Positions 46,399-55,186 of a stretch of 64,000 bases of DNA are shown piece by piece. Every line of letters begins with the position of its first letter. The first letter of the stretch is position 1. Under the pieces are notes generated by a model, which was not told the DNA's origin, ran no database searches, and saw only the letters and a program-made list of their open reading frames with translations. Made by a program: the position numbers and the translations under genes. Origin of the DNA: Marinomonas aquimarina (GTDB lineage Bacteria; Pseudomonadota; Gammaproteobacteria; Pseudomonadales; Marinomonadaceae); NCBI RefSeq assembly GCF_900089755.1, contig NZ_FLOC01000009.1, positions 86,415-150,414 on the forward strand, written 5' to 3'.

Positions 46399-47202
46399 AT
46401 GCCTAAATTCAGACAGCCTGAGCGCCATGTGATCACCGATTTCGGCCCCGCTGATCGCTCTAATGACCCCCTGATCACGGAGCGGGCGGTGCATCGGACG
46501 CAAGTATCCGAAACGCCTTGGCATGTACATCAAAAGGGCCAGTTAATTCTCACCTTGAGTGGCTCTGTAACCAGCTATGTTGAGCAAAGTATGTGGTTGG
46601 TACCGCCGTTATGTGCGGTTTGGGTACCTGGTGAGGTCGTGCATCGAAACACGTTTGATGCCTATTCCGATGTGTGCATGGTGTTTATCGATGGTGAGCA
46701 CGCCAGCTTGCCTGATGCTGTGTGTACCTTATCGATCTCTCCGTTAGTGCGGGAATTAATCGTACACATTGCACAGCTGCCAAGTGAGGCGGGCAGCCCA
46801 GCTCGTGGGCGATTACAGCAGGTCTTGATAGATTTATTAGAGCAAGCGCCACGGGAAGCGTTTGATTTTCCTTTGCCAGAGGAGCCGCGCTTAAACGATC
46901 TTGCGCGGCGCTTACTGGCCGCACCGCACGATCGACGCACGCTCAGTGACTGGGCACAGGGTTACAATATGAGTGAACGCACCTTGGCCCGTTTAATCAA
47001 ACAGAAAATCCACCTGACATTTGGTCAGTGGCGCGGACAGCTGCATATAGTATTAGCGCTAGAAGGCTTGGCGCAGCATCGGCCGATCCAGCGTATTGCC
47101 GAGGACTTAGGCTATGAGTCGGTCAGCGCCTTCATCACCTTCTTCAAAAAGCAGCTGGGTTGTACCCCAAAACAATATCAGCAGCAGCGCTGGGGGGCTT
47201 AA
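46399..47202 (+). CDS. nimR: AraC-family regulator, NimR-like
   Basis: 267 residues. N-terminal cupin (TPWHVHQKGQLILTLSGSV; WLVPPLCAVWVPGEVVH) and a C-terminal AraC HTH pair (TLSDWAQGYNMSERTLARLIKQ; IQRIAEDLGYESVSAFITFFKKQLGCTPKQY). This matches the YeaM (NimR) subgroup, which represses its divergent transporter gene. The 85-bp gap to nimT would hold both promoters. It ends 4 bp before rluF, with no terminator seen between. Confidence 0.8.
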   Translation: MPKFRQPERHVITDFGPADRSNDPLITERAVHRTQVSETPWHVHQKGQLILTLSGSVTSYVEQSMWLVPPLCAVWVPGEVVHRNTFDAYSDVCMVFIDGEHASLPDAVCTLSISPLVRELIVHIAQLPSEAGSPARGRLQQVLIDLLEQAPREAFDFPLPEEPRLNDLARRLLAAPHDRRTLSDWAQGYNMSERTLARLIKQKIHLTFGQWRGQLHIVLALEGLAQHRPIQRIAEDLGYESVSAFITFFKKQLGCTPKQYQQQRWGA

Positions 47203-47206
47203 GCCT

Positions 47207-48292
47207 CTAGCGGCTACGTCCGCCTTTACCTACTGGTTTGGCAGGCTTGCCGCGACCCGCACCAGCGCCACCTTTACCGTTTGGCATGGGCTTGCTGCGA
47301 CCTGCGCCGCCTTTTCCTGCGGTGGCCGGCTTACCGCCATGACCTTGTGGTTTGCCACCTTTGCCTGCTGGAGCAGGTTTGCCGCCTTTTCCGTTCGGTT
47401 TACCCTGAGCCGGTTTACCACGTCCCCTTGCCGCTGGCTTGCCATTGCCACGCGAATCACCGGAACGACCTTGGCCGCCAGCACGCGGGTTACCATCGCG
47501 ATTGCCTTTGCCTTGCCCCTGTGGACGTGGCTTAGGTTTACGAGGGTTGGACGCTTTGGGCGCAGCATTGCCATCGGAGTCTTTGGTTAACTCATCAATG
47601 GTGTTGATCTCTTTAGGCGTTAAATCGCGCCAGTCGCCCAAGGCTAGACCTTTTAGAGAAACGTTCATGATGCGAATACGCTCAAGCTGCACCACGTCGT
47701 AACCGAAGTGCTCCGCCATACGGCGAATTTGGCGGTTTAAGCCTTGTACCAAGGTGATGTTGAAGACAAACGTCGACTCTTTATGCACCTTACATTTCTT
47801 GGTCATCTGACCCAAGATCGGCACGTCGTTGCTCATGCCTTCAATAAAAGCATCGGTGATCGGTTTGTTGACCGTGACCAAGTATTCTTTCTCGTGGTTG
47901 TTCGACGCACGCAGGATCTTATTCACCAAATCACCGTTGTTGGTCATAAAGATCAGACCTTGCGAGTCTTTGTCCAAACGACCAATTGGGAAAATACGTG
48001 CGCCGTGCTTCACAAAGCTGACGATGTTGTTTGGTTCGCTCGACTCTGTGGTGCTGACAATGCCTACCGGCTTGTTGACCGCGATAAAGATCAGATCTTC
48101 CGCTTCCATCGGTTCAATGGTGTGGCCGTTGACTTTAACAAGGTCGCCCGGGGTGACTTGATCACCGATGCCAGCGCGTTTACCGTTGATGTAAACACTG
48201 CCTTGCTCAATAAAACGGTCGGCTTCACGACGTGAGCACAAGCCACTTTCACTGATGTATTTATTCAGACGAATGGAGGTTTTTAACTGCAT
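47207..48292 (-). CDS. rluF: 23S rRNA pseudouridine(2604) synthase RluF with long basic tail
   Basis: 361 residues. S4 RNA-binding domain ([26 protein letters not shown]), then the RsuA/RluF catalytic domain with the active Asp in [16 protein letters not shown] and the RluF-type [19 protein letters not shown]. After about residue 245 comes a 115-residue Gly/Lys/Pro/Arg-rich tail with repeated [12 protein letters not shown] units, longer than the tail of E. coli RluF. The start is the ATG at 48292, five bases after the rlmE stop, so both rRNA-modifying enzymes are made together. Confidence 0.92.
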   Translation of the reverse strand: MQLKTSIRLNKYISESGLCSRREADRFIEQGSVYINGKRAGIGDQVTPGDLVKVNGHTIEPMEAEDLIFIAVNKPVGIVSTTESSEPNNIVSFVKHGARIFPIGRLDKDSQGLIFMTNNGDLVNKILRASNNHEKEYLVTVNKPITDAFIEGMSNDVPILGQMTKKCKVHKESTFVFNITLVQGLNRQIRRMAEHFGYDVVQLERIRIMNVSLKGLALGDWRDLTPKEINTIDELTKDSDGNAAPKASNPRKPKPRPQGQGKGNRDGNPRAGGQGRSGDSRGNGKPAARGRGKPAQGKPNGKGGKPAPAGKGGKPQGHGGKPATAGKGGAGRSKPMPNGKGGAGAGRGKPAKPVGKGGRSR

Positions 48293-48296
48293 CAAA

Positions 48297-48917
48297 TTAG
48301 CCTTTAAAGCCGCGGCCGACTAAGTAAACTTCACGAGAACGCGCGCGAGAGGACTCTGGCTTACGCACCACGACACTGTCAAAATGTGGACGCATTTGCT
48401 TAACGAATTCTTCGTAGCCTTCGCCTTGGAACACTTTTACCGCAAAGAAGCCTTTTGGTTTCAAGGTTTGAATGGCCATGTCTAAGGCCAGTTCAACAAG
48501 ATACATAGACGAAGCTTGGTCAACGGTCGAGACGCCGCTCATGTTGGGTGCCATATCAGAAATCACCACGTCGACCGGTGCGCCGTTTACCGCGGTCATG
48601 ATCTGGTCGAAGACGTCTTGTTCGGTGAAGTCACCTTGTATAAATTCGACGCCAGCAATCGAGTCCATCGGTAGGATATCGGACGCGATCACTTTACCTT
48701 TTTCACCAACAAGCTTGGACGCGACCTGCGACCAACCACCTGGTGCAGAGCCTAAATCCAGTACCAAGTTGCCGGGTTTGATCAGTCTGTCTTTCTCGTT
48801 CAGCGTCAGCAGTTTGTAACTGGCGCGGGAACGGTAACCGTCCATTTGTGCCTTTTTAACGTATGGGTCGTTGACGTGTTCATCGAGCCAACGGTTACTG
48901 CTTTTTGATCGAGCCAT
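48297..48917 (-). CDS. rlmE: 23S rRNA (uridine(2552)-2'-O)-methyltransferase
   Basis: 206 residues of the FtsJ/RrmJ family: SAM site [13 protein letters not shown], and the catalytic K-D-K-E set visible as Lys in SYKLL, Asp in [11 protein letters not shown], Lys in FFAVKVFQG and Glu in [14 protein letters not shown]. It methylates U2552 during 50S assembly. It is followed directly by rluF. Confidence 0.96.
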   Translation of the reverse strand: MARSKSSNRWLDEHVNDPYVKKAQMDGYRSRASYKLLTLNEKDRLIKPGNLVLDLGSAPGGWSQVASKLVGEKGKVIASDILPMDSIAGVEFIQGDFTEQDVFDQIMTAVNGAPVDVVISDMAPNMSGVSTVDQASSMYLVELALDMAIQTLKPKGFFAVKVFQGEGYEEFVKQMRPHFDSVVVRKPESSRARSREVYLVGRGFKG

Positions 48918-49001
48918 GGTGTTTTGCTACCGGATTGAGAAAAAACGCTATTGTAACCGCTGCCAGCGATTCAGCAAAGGAAGCAAGCTCGTCAGAGGGC
49001 G

Positions 49002-49616
49002 TTAAGCGGACAATAAAATCTTGCCTGCCAAGGCCACTAAAATCAGCCCAGATAGACGGTCAATGATCACGGCTTTACGGCGTAATGTGTCCAGAAGACG
49101 TTGATTTGAAAGCATTAAGGTAATCAGGGTGTACCATAAACCGTCAGTGATAAAGGGCGTTAGTACCATCAACATCTGACCTTCTAAGGACGTTACCAAT
49201 GCCACAAACGGACTAAACAGTGCGGCGAAAAAAAGTGCGATCTTAGGGCTTAACAGAGAAATCAGCAGGCCTTCTTTGGCGGATTGCCACACCGGCATGG
49301 TGCGTCCGGCTTCGAGCTTGGCCGCAATACCGCCTTTGGAACGAATGGCGTTCACACCTAAATAGATTAAATAAGCTGCGCCTGCATAGCTGATGATCTG
49401 ATACAGCCAAGGTAACTGATGGAAGACCACGGCCAAGCCGACCATGGAAATAAACGCATACACGCCAATGCCAAAGGCATGGGCCCAAGCAGCCGCTAAG
49501 CCATTGATTTTGCCGCCCGCTAAACTGTGTTTGGTCACCGTCACCAAACTCGGGCCTGGGGACATGGCGCCCAATGTACAAATGGTAAGCAGTGAAAGCC
49601 AGATCGTCAGTGTCAT
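49002..49616 (-). CDS. LysE/RhtB family amino-acid exporter
   Basis: 204 residues with six predicted helices. The family signature is GAMSPGPSLVTVTKHSLAGGKINGLAAAWAHAFGI, and AAYLIYLGVNAIRS follows. These proteins export amino acids such as lysine, threonine or homoserine. A LysR regulator gene lies upstream on the same strand, 73 bp away, and may control it. Confidence 0.9.
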   Translation of the reverse strand: MTLTIWLSLLTICTLGAMSPGPSLVTVTKHSLAGGKINGLAAAWAHAFGIGVYAFISMVGLAVVFHQLPWLYQIISYAGAAYLIYLGVNAIRSKGGIAAKLEAGRTMPVWQSAKEGLLISLLSPKIALFFAALFSPFVALVTSLEGQMLMVLTPFITDGLWYTLITLMLSNQRLLDTLRRKAVIIDRLSGLILVALAGKILLSA

Positions 49617-49689
49617 ACAGTTCTCCTTGTCAATGCGGCGACCTTAGCAAGCCAAAGGAATTAAATGAAATCATGATTTATCAAGATAA

Positions 49690-50619
49690 CTATGATTCTG
49701 AATCATAGCTAATGGAGCCTTTCACCCGTTTCATCACCTCAGCAATCATGGTGCGTGCCCAGAGGTGGGACGGATCCAAGTCGTATTTGCTGTGCCAAGT
49801 GAGCCAGTATTTATGGGCAGGTAAGGCAATCGGCAGCGCGTGGTAGGTGAGCGCATAGCGTTCTGCCAATTGACGTGCGATATGCTCTGGTGTGATCAGC
49901 AATAAATCGTTTTGGCACAGTGCTTGCGCCGCGGCAAAGAAAAACGGCACATTCAGCGCAATGCGCCGCTTGCGCCCCAGTTCATTCAGGGCGCTTTCAA
50001 ACAAACCGTCCTTATCGCCGCCCCCCATGATTTTGACGTGCGGATAAGCAAGTAAATCTTCGATGGAGAGGGCGTCTTGTTGGGCCAATGGATGATCAAT
50101 GCTCATCAGACAGACAGAGTGATCGTGGCCGATCTGGACCGAGGACAACCCTTGTGGCGCGTCTAATGACATGCTTGAGGCGAGGTGAATGCCAGACTCA
50201 TGTAATTGGCTGAGCAGGCTTGGCTGCCATAGACGATAACTTAACGTGGCCTGCGGGGCGGCTTGGCTAAACACCTTGATAATCTCTGGCAGGATGTATT
50301 CGGCCACATAGTCGCTGGAGGAGAACACAAACTCGCCGCGCCAGTGTTGTGGTGCGAAGCTTTCGTCACTCATCATGCCATCCAGCGCCATAAACCAATG
50401 TTCGAGCTTTTGCTGCAGTTGCAGTGCTTTGGGGGTGGGAATGAGTTCATTGCCATCGCGAACCAACAGCGGGTCGTCAAACAGTTCACGTAACTGACTT
50501 AAATGGCGGCTGACGGCAGATTGGGTCAGGTGTAAGCGTTGTGCCGCGTGACTCACATGGCACTCTTCCAATAACACTTTTAACGAGCGCAACAGGTTCA
50601 AATTAACGTTCTGATGCAT
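49690..50619 (-). CDS. LysR-family transcriptional regulator
   Basis: 309 residues. The HTH is CHVSHAAQRLHLTQSAVSRHLSQLRELFDDPLLVR, and the effector domain begins near residue 90. NLNLLRSLKVLLEECHVS at the N-terminus is the NahR/SyrM-like subgroup. ATG at 50619 is used; an upstream TTG in frame has no ribosome site. Probable regulator of the LysE exporter next to it. Inducer unknown. Confidence 0.85.
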   Translation of the reverse strand: MHQNVNLNLLRSLKVLLEECHVSHAAQRLHLTQSAVSRHLSQLRELFDDPLLVRDGNELIPTPKALQLQQKLEHWFMALDGMMSDESFAPQHWRGEFVFSSSDYVAEYILPEIIKVFSQAAPQATLSYRLWQPSLLSQLHESGIHLASSMSLDAPQGLSSVQIGHDHSVCLMSIDHPLAQQDALSIEDLLAYPHVKIMGGGDKDGLFESALNELGRKRRIALNVPFFFAAAQALCQNDLLLITPEHIARQLAERYALTYHALPIALPAHKYWLTWHSKYDLDPSHLWARTMIAEVMKRVKGSISYDSES

Positions 50620-50688
50620 GGACAATTCTCATAGCGCGAAAGACAGCCTGTAACATAGCAGTTTTTATGGCTGAGCGAACGCTTCTGA

Positions 50689-50717
50689 CTGACTTGTGCA
50701 CAGCGCCCGCGTATAAT
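50689..50717 (+). promoter_or_regulatory. Sigma-70 promoter of the flavoprotein/RNA methyltransferase pair
   Basis: CTGACT (50689-50694), a 17-bp spacer, then a perfect TATAAT (50712-50717). The coding start at 50791 gives a leader of about 65 nt. Confidence 0.65.
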
Positions 50718-50790
50718 GCGACCACTTAATTTACTTTCGACAGTTGTCGCCGGACTATCTTTTGCCGAGTCAATCGGCCAGGACCTTTCC

Positions 50791-52410
50791 ATGATTCGTT
50801 TATCAGAACTTTCTCTATCCCTAGACCATCCAGAAGATGCATTGCGCGAGGCGATTATCAAACGCCTTAACCTTGTGGACGAAGAACTTCAGGATTTCTT
50901 TGTATTCAAACGCAGCTACGACGCGCGTAAAAAGAACACCGAAATCACCTTCGTGTACATCATTCACTTAACTACCAGTAATGATGCAGCGGTCTTGGCG
51001 CGTTTTGAGGACGATGTGCATGTGAAAGTGGCGCCTGATATCGAATACCACCCAGTGGCAAGCGCACCAGAAAACCTAACTGAGCGCCCAATCGTCGTGG
51101 GCTTTGGTCCTTGTGGCTTGTTCGCTGCGTTAACCCTTGCACAAATGGGTTTTAAACCGATCGTCTTAGAACGTGGTCGTAACGTACGCCAACGTACCAA
51201 AGATACCTGGGCCTTGTGGCGTAACCATAAGCTGGATACCGAGTCGAACGTACAGTATGGCGAAGGCGGTGCGGGCTTGTTCTCCGACGGTAAGCTCTAC
51301 AGTCAGGTAAAAGACCCAAAATTCTACGGCCGTAAAGTGATGAGCGAATTCGTTCGCGCTGGCGCACCAGAAGAAATCATGTACGTCAGCAAGCCGCACA
51401 TCGGTACTTTCCGTCTAACCGGTGTGGTGGCGAAAATGCGTGAAGAGATCATTGAGCTGGGCGGTGAAATCCGCTTTGAAGCCAAGGTGTCTGACCTGTT
51501 GATGGAAGATCAAAAGATCACCGGTGTCGCATTGCAAGACGGCACGGTGTTAGAAAGCAAGCACGTGGTGTTGGCGCTGGGACACAGTGCTCGTGATACC
51601 TTCCGTATGCTGCACAAAAATGATGTCTTTATTGAGCCGAAGCCATTTGCCATTGGTTTTCGTATCGAGCACCCACAGTCCTTAATCGACAAAGCCCGTC
51701 TGGGTAAATACGCCGGTCACCCTGAGCTGGGTGCAGCGGACTACAAACTGATTCACCATGCGAAAAACGGCCGTGCGGTGTACAGCTTCTGTATGTGTCC
51801 GGGTGGTACCGTGGTGGCGGCGACATCGGAAGAAGGTCGTGTGGTGACTAACGGTATGAGTCAGTACTCCCGTAACGAGCGTAATGCCAACTCTGGCATC
51901 GTGGTGGGCATTAACCCAGAGCAAGATTACCCAGAAGGCATCTTGGCAGGGGTTGAGCTACAAGAACGTTTAGAAGAAGTGGCGTACAAGCTAGGCGGCT
52001 CGGATTACAAAGCGCCTGCGCAGCTAGTGGGTGACTTTATCAAAGGCCAAGCATCGACCAAACTGGGTGACGTAGAGCCATCCTACAAGCCGGGGATTCA
52101 ATTGTGTGACCTAGCGGATGGGCTGCCAGACTTTATCATTGAAGCGGTACGTGAAGCGCTGCCTGCGTTTGGCAAGAAGATCCGTGGTTTTGATCGCGAA
52201 GATGCCATCCTAACCGGTATCGAAACTCGTACGTCATCGCCAATCCGTATTACCCGTGACAACCAAAGTTACCAGAGCTTAAACACTCAAGGCTTGTATC
52301 CAGCCGGTGAGGGCGCAGGCTACGCGGGCGGTATTTTGTCAGCGGGCATTGACGGCATCAAAGTCGCTGAAGCCGTCGCGCTGGACATGCTCAAGCAGCA
52401 AGGTGCTTAA
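50791..52410 (+). CDS. FAD-dependent dehydrogenase (COG2509-type flavoprotein)
   Basis: 539 residues. The dinucleotide loop is IVVGFGPCGLFAALTLAQMGFKPIVLERG, followed by YGEGGAGLFSDGKLYSQVKD, which is characteristic of the family. The N-terminal 100 residues form a distinct alpha/beta domain. The C-terminus has LYPAGEGAGYAGGILSAGIDGIKVAEAVA, the second FAD contact. The reaction is not known. Start at 50791 (AGGACC before it); the open frame extends 25 codons upstream but overlaps the promoter. The next gene begins one base after its stop. Confidence 0.9.
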   Translation: MIRLSELSLSLDHPEDALREAIIKRLNLVDEELQDFFVFKRSYDARKKNTEITFVYIIHLTTSNDAAVLARFEDDVHVKVAPDIEYHPVASAPENLTERPIVVGFGPCGLFAALTLAQMGFKPIVLERGRNVRQRTKDTWALWRNHKLDTESNVQYGEGGAGLFSDGKLYSQVKDPKFYGRKVMSEFVRAGAPEEIMYVSKPHIGTFRLTGVVAKMREEIIELGGEIRFEAKVSDLLMEDQKITGVALQDGTVLESKHVVLALGHSARDTFRMLHKNDVFIEPKPFAIGFRIEHPQSLIDKARLGKYAGHPELGAADYKLIHHAKNGRAVYSFCMCPGGTVVAATSEEGRVVTNGMSQYSRNERNANSGIVVGINPEQDYPEGILAGVELQERLEEVAYKLGGSDYKAPAQLVGDFIKGQASTKLGDVEPSYKPGIQLCDLADGLPDFIIEAVREALPAFGKKIRGFDREDAILTGIETRTSSPIRITRDNQSYQSLNTQGLYPAGEGAGYAGGILSAGIDGIKVAEAVALDMLKQQGA

Positions 52411-52411
52411 G

Positions 52412-53134
52412 ATGAAAATTGACCAAATCAAAAAGCTCCACCAAAAGAAATATCGCCAAGAGCTAGGCCATTGCCTAGTGGAAGGGGAACACTTGGTACT
52501 AGAGCTGGAAAACGCCGCCAAGCACAATCCAAAACTGGCGGCCGCGAAGCTTTATGTCACGGCAGACTATGCCGATTGGTCAACCCAGTTTGAAAAGATC
52601 GAAGTCAGCAACAAGCAGATGGCTGGCATGTCCGACACCAAGAGTCCTCAGGGCATCTTGGCGGTCGTGCCAATGGCCGCTATCTCGCCTATGGCAAATG
52701 AAGAAACGGTTGGCATTTATCTGCATGAAATCCAAGATCCCGGTAATTTAGGCACTATTTTGCGCACGTTAGCGTGGTTTGGCGGCTTTCGCTTATTGCT
52801 AAGCCCTGGCAGCGTCGATCCTTTCAATCCAAAGGTGATTCGCTCCAGCATGGGCGCGCTGTTCCATGTACCGATGGAACTGGATGTCGACATTACCACT
52901 TTGCCAGAGCGTTTTAGCGCCATTGGTTGCTTGGATATGCAGGGCGAGCCGCTCAGCTCGCCAGCGTTTAAACAGTGTGATTGTTACATCTTTGGCAATG
53001 AAGCCCGCGGTGTGCCCCGTGATCAGTTGGACAGTTTGCAGGCCAAAGCCTTTACCATCCCTGGGGTGGGCTTAATTGAGTCCCTTAACCTCGCCACCGC
53101 CGTCAATCTCAGTGTTTACGAGCGTCAACGTTAA
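52412..53134 (+). CDS. TrmH-family (SpoU) RNA 2'-O-methyltransferase
   Basis: 240 residues. An N-terminal substrate-binding domain (IKKLHQKKYRQELGHCLVEGEHLVLE) leads to the SPOUT knot with motif 1 IQDPGNLGTILRTLAWFG, motif 2 IFGNEARGVP and motif 3 IPGVGLIESLNLATAVNLSVYE. It methylates ribose in rRNA or tRNA; the exact target is unknown. Start at 52412, one base after the flavoprotein stop, so the two are co-transcribed. Confidence 0.9.
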   Translation: MKIDQIKKLHQKKYRQELGHCLVEGEHLVLELENAAKHNPKLAAAKLYVTADYADWSTQFEKIEVSNKQMAGMSDTKSPQGILAVVPMAAISPMANEETVGIYLHEIQDPGNLGTILRTLAWFGGFRLLLSPGSVDPFNPKVIRSSMGALFHVPMELDVDITTLPERFSAIGCLDMQGEPLSSPAFKQCDCYIFGNEARGVPRDQLDSLQAKAFTIPGVGLIESLNLATAVNLSVYERQR

Positions 53135-53160
53135 GTACATTAGTACTCGAAAACGACAAT

Positions 53161-53193
53161 AAGGGGCGCTTTGCTAGGGCTGCGTCCCTTTGT
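53161..53193 (+). terminator. Probable terminator after the RNA methyltransferase gene
   Basis: AAGGGGCGC / GCGTCCCTT, a 9-bp stem with one G-U pair and a 12-nt loop, followed by TGTT. Confidence 0.55.
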
Positions 53194-53313
53194 TCATACT
53201 GTATTCACACACTTCAGGTAGAATATTTCAAGTTTACACTTGTTTACATTTAACTACGTTTTCTTGTGATATTTTGAAGATCATAACAATGTTTATAAAC
53301 AGAGTACCTGATA

Positions 53314-53369
53314 GATGCGACGGAGTTTCGCATCGTGTGTGCCATCAAGGAAGCGGACCGAAAGATGGC
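53314..53369 (+). promoter_or_regulatory. Double-hairpin leader with GGA motifs before the diguanylate cyclase gene
   Basis: Hairpin 1: GATGCGA-CGGAGTT-TCGCATC (53314-53334). Hairpin 2: GCCATC (53341-53346) with GATGGC (53364-53369), whose loop holds AAGGAA and CGGAC. A further TGGAA lies just before the ATG. GGA in hairpin loops and next to the ribosome site is the pattern bound by CsrA/RsmA, which represses diguanylate cyclase mRNAs in E. coli. CsrA binding here is inferred. Confidence 0.5.
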
Positions 53370-53390
53370 GAGTGGAAGTGGTGGTGCTAA

Positions 53391-55157
53391 ATGAAACAGA
53401 TCTCTTTGTGGGGATTGATCGTTGTCCCCTTTGCTTTATTGGCCACACTTGGTGGTGCGACGGTATATCTGTTTTCAACAGTCACGGTTTCTAACGTCTC
53501 CGATAATGTTGGTTTACATTATGTGCATGAAATTGAAGCGCGCGTTTATGATCGTGTTACTGAGCTGATTGAGCCGCTGAATACCATCGCCCAACTCAAC
53601 CGTGATGCCTTAGTTCACCACCCAGAATACCTTGAAAATTTAGACTTTCTCGCGGGCCGTTTTTACGAGCAAGCGGTGTCTTACCCCTATATGACGTTTA
53701 TTTCCTTAGCGACGGCAGACGGACGCTATGTGAACTCTACGCGCGATCCGTTCGGCAGCTCCCATCACATCGCCACCAATTACACGACTGAACCGAACTC
53801 CCTCGAAGCCTTTTATTATGACCCGGTTAGCTTTGTCGGAGCGCGCATCGAAACTGAGCCTTCCTTCAAAAATTACAACCCAACCACGCGCCCTTTTTAC
53901 CAAGATGCGGTGGTTGCTGGAGATGTGGTATGGAGCTCAATAGCGCCTTATTTCGGTTATCAATCTCTAGGTGTGGGCTTGTCTGCCCCCATCTATGACC
54001 AAGACGGCAAGCTACTGGGGGTAACGGCCACCAGTGTGGCACTGGTGGCATTGGACAAATATTTGCAGTCGATCAACTTGGTAGACAGCGCGTATGTGTT
54101 CTTGGCCGAACAGAATGGCGATTTAATTGCCTCCTCGCGAAAGGTTGCGCTGTTTAACAATGACAATGGCGTGTCCACACGTCTGTCTCTCAGCGCTCAT
54201 TCGGACCAGGTCTTCCAACGCGCCGGTGAGCGTTTTGCACCCGGCACCCAGCGTATCGCAGTGGATGGGGAAACGTTTCTTTATCATGTGCGCCCTGTGG
54301 AATTGCCATACGGCCAAACGTGGTATGTGGGGGTCTTGATTCCGGAGAGCTATTACAAGGGCATACTCACTGAGTATTCCCAAGCGATGGTACTGATTAT
54401 ATTACTGATTTTCGTCAGTATTGCCTTGGCAGGCTCCTTGATTGCGCGTTTTATCGGCCGTCCTATTTTGCTGTTAAACGACGCGGTCAACGCCAACTCA
54501 CTGGAGCGCATTCGTGAGATCCCGCAGCCATTAAGCCATGTGCGTGAGGTCAACTCACTCGGCGAAGGGCTTCAGGGGATGGCTTACAAGCTATCTGATG
54601 TGCTGCAGAACCTAGAGCAAAAAGTCGCGCAACGTACGTCCCATCTAAAAGATGAAAATGAGCTGTTACTCGAACAAAGTAGCACGGATGAACTGACCGG
54701 CTTGTACAACCGTCGTGGATTCAACCTATTGTCTGAGCAAGCTTTGCGCCAAGCGGCGCAATTTGATCAGTCATTCTGTATCGTGCTGTGTGATATTGAC
54801 CACTTCAAACGGGTCAACGATAGCCATGGTCACAGTGTTGGCGACCAAGCCTTAATCGGTGTCGCGCAAGTACTACAAAGCCACTTCCGTGCCCACGACA
54901 TTGTCGCTCGTTACGGTGGTGAAGAGTTTATGCTGATCACTGTGAATATGAGTAAAGAAGACATACTGGTTCGTCTCAACAGTGTGCGTCAGAGCTTGAT
55001 TACGCAACCGGTCCTCAAGGACCTGCCGATCACGTTAAGCTTTGGTATGACGCACCTGACGCCGCCGATTGAAATGGATTTAGAAGCCTTGGTGAACGAC
55101 GTCGATGCCAAGCTTTATCAAGCCAAAAATACCGGTCGAGATAAGATTGTTGGGTAA
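53391..55157 (+). CDS. Membrane diguanylate cyclase (Cache-HAMP-GGDEF)
   Basis: 588 residues. TM helix about 7-29, a periplasmic dCache domain (35-320; TRPFYQDAVVAGDVVWSSIAPYFGYQSLG), TM helix 328-350, HAMP (351-405), a short coiled coil, and GGDEF (about 430-588). The active-site loop reads RYGGEEF, and the I-site RAHD lies exactly five residues before it, so both activity and product inhibition are expected. STDELTGLYNRRGF and CDIDHFKRVNDSHGHSVGDQAL are intact. It makes c-di-GMP in response to a small extracellular ligand. Confidence 0.94.
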   Translation: MKQISLWGLIVVPFALLATLGGATVYLFSTVTVSNVSDNVGLHYVHEIEARVYDRVTELIEPLNTIAQLNRDALVHHPEYLENLDFLAGRFYEQAVSYPYMTFISLATADGRYVNSTRDPFGSSHHIATNYTTEPNSLEAFYYDPVSFVGARIETEPSFKNYNPTTRPFYQDAVVAGDVVWSSIAPYFGYQSLGVGLSAPIYDQDGKLLGVTATSVALVALDKYLQSINLVDSAYVFLAEQNGDLIASSRKVALFNNDNGVSTRLSLSAHSDQVFQRAGERFAPGTQRIAVDGETFLYHVRPVELPYGQTWYVGVLIPESYYKGILTEYSQAMVLIILLIFVSIALAGSLIARFIGRPILLLNDAVNANSLERIREIPQPLSHVREVNSLGEGLQGMAYKLSDVLQNLEQKVAQRTSHLKDENELLLEQSSTDELTGLYNRRGFNLLSEQALRQAAQFDQSFCIVLCDIDHFKRVNDSHGHSVGDQALIGVAQVLQSHFRAHDIVARYGGEEFMLITVNMSKEDILVRLNSVRQSLITQPVLKDLPITLSFGMTHLTPPIEMDLEALVNDVDAKLYQAKNTGRDKIVG

Positions 55158-55162
55158 ATGCG

Positions 55163-55186
55163 ATGGGGCGCTAAGCCCCATTTTTT
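55163..55186 (+). terminator. Terminator after the diguanylate cyclase gene
   Basis: ATGGGGC-GCTAA-GCCCCAT followed by TTTTTT. It overlaps the stop codon of the convergent hydroxylase/ATP-grasp gene. Confidence 0.88.

Noticed and set aside
47744..48235. 163-codon plus-strand open frame opposite rluF
   Set aside because: It mirrors the conserved rluF catalytic region and has no family features.
53200..53390. c-di-GMP (GEMM) riboswitch before the cyclase
   Set aside because: Hairpins are present, but the conserved GEMM sequence blocks are not seen.
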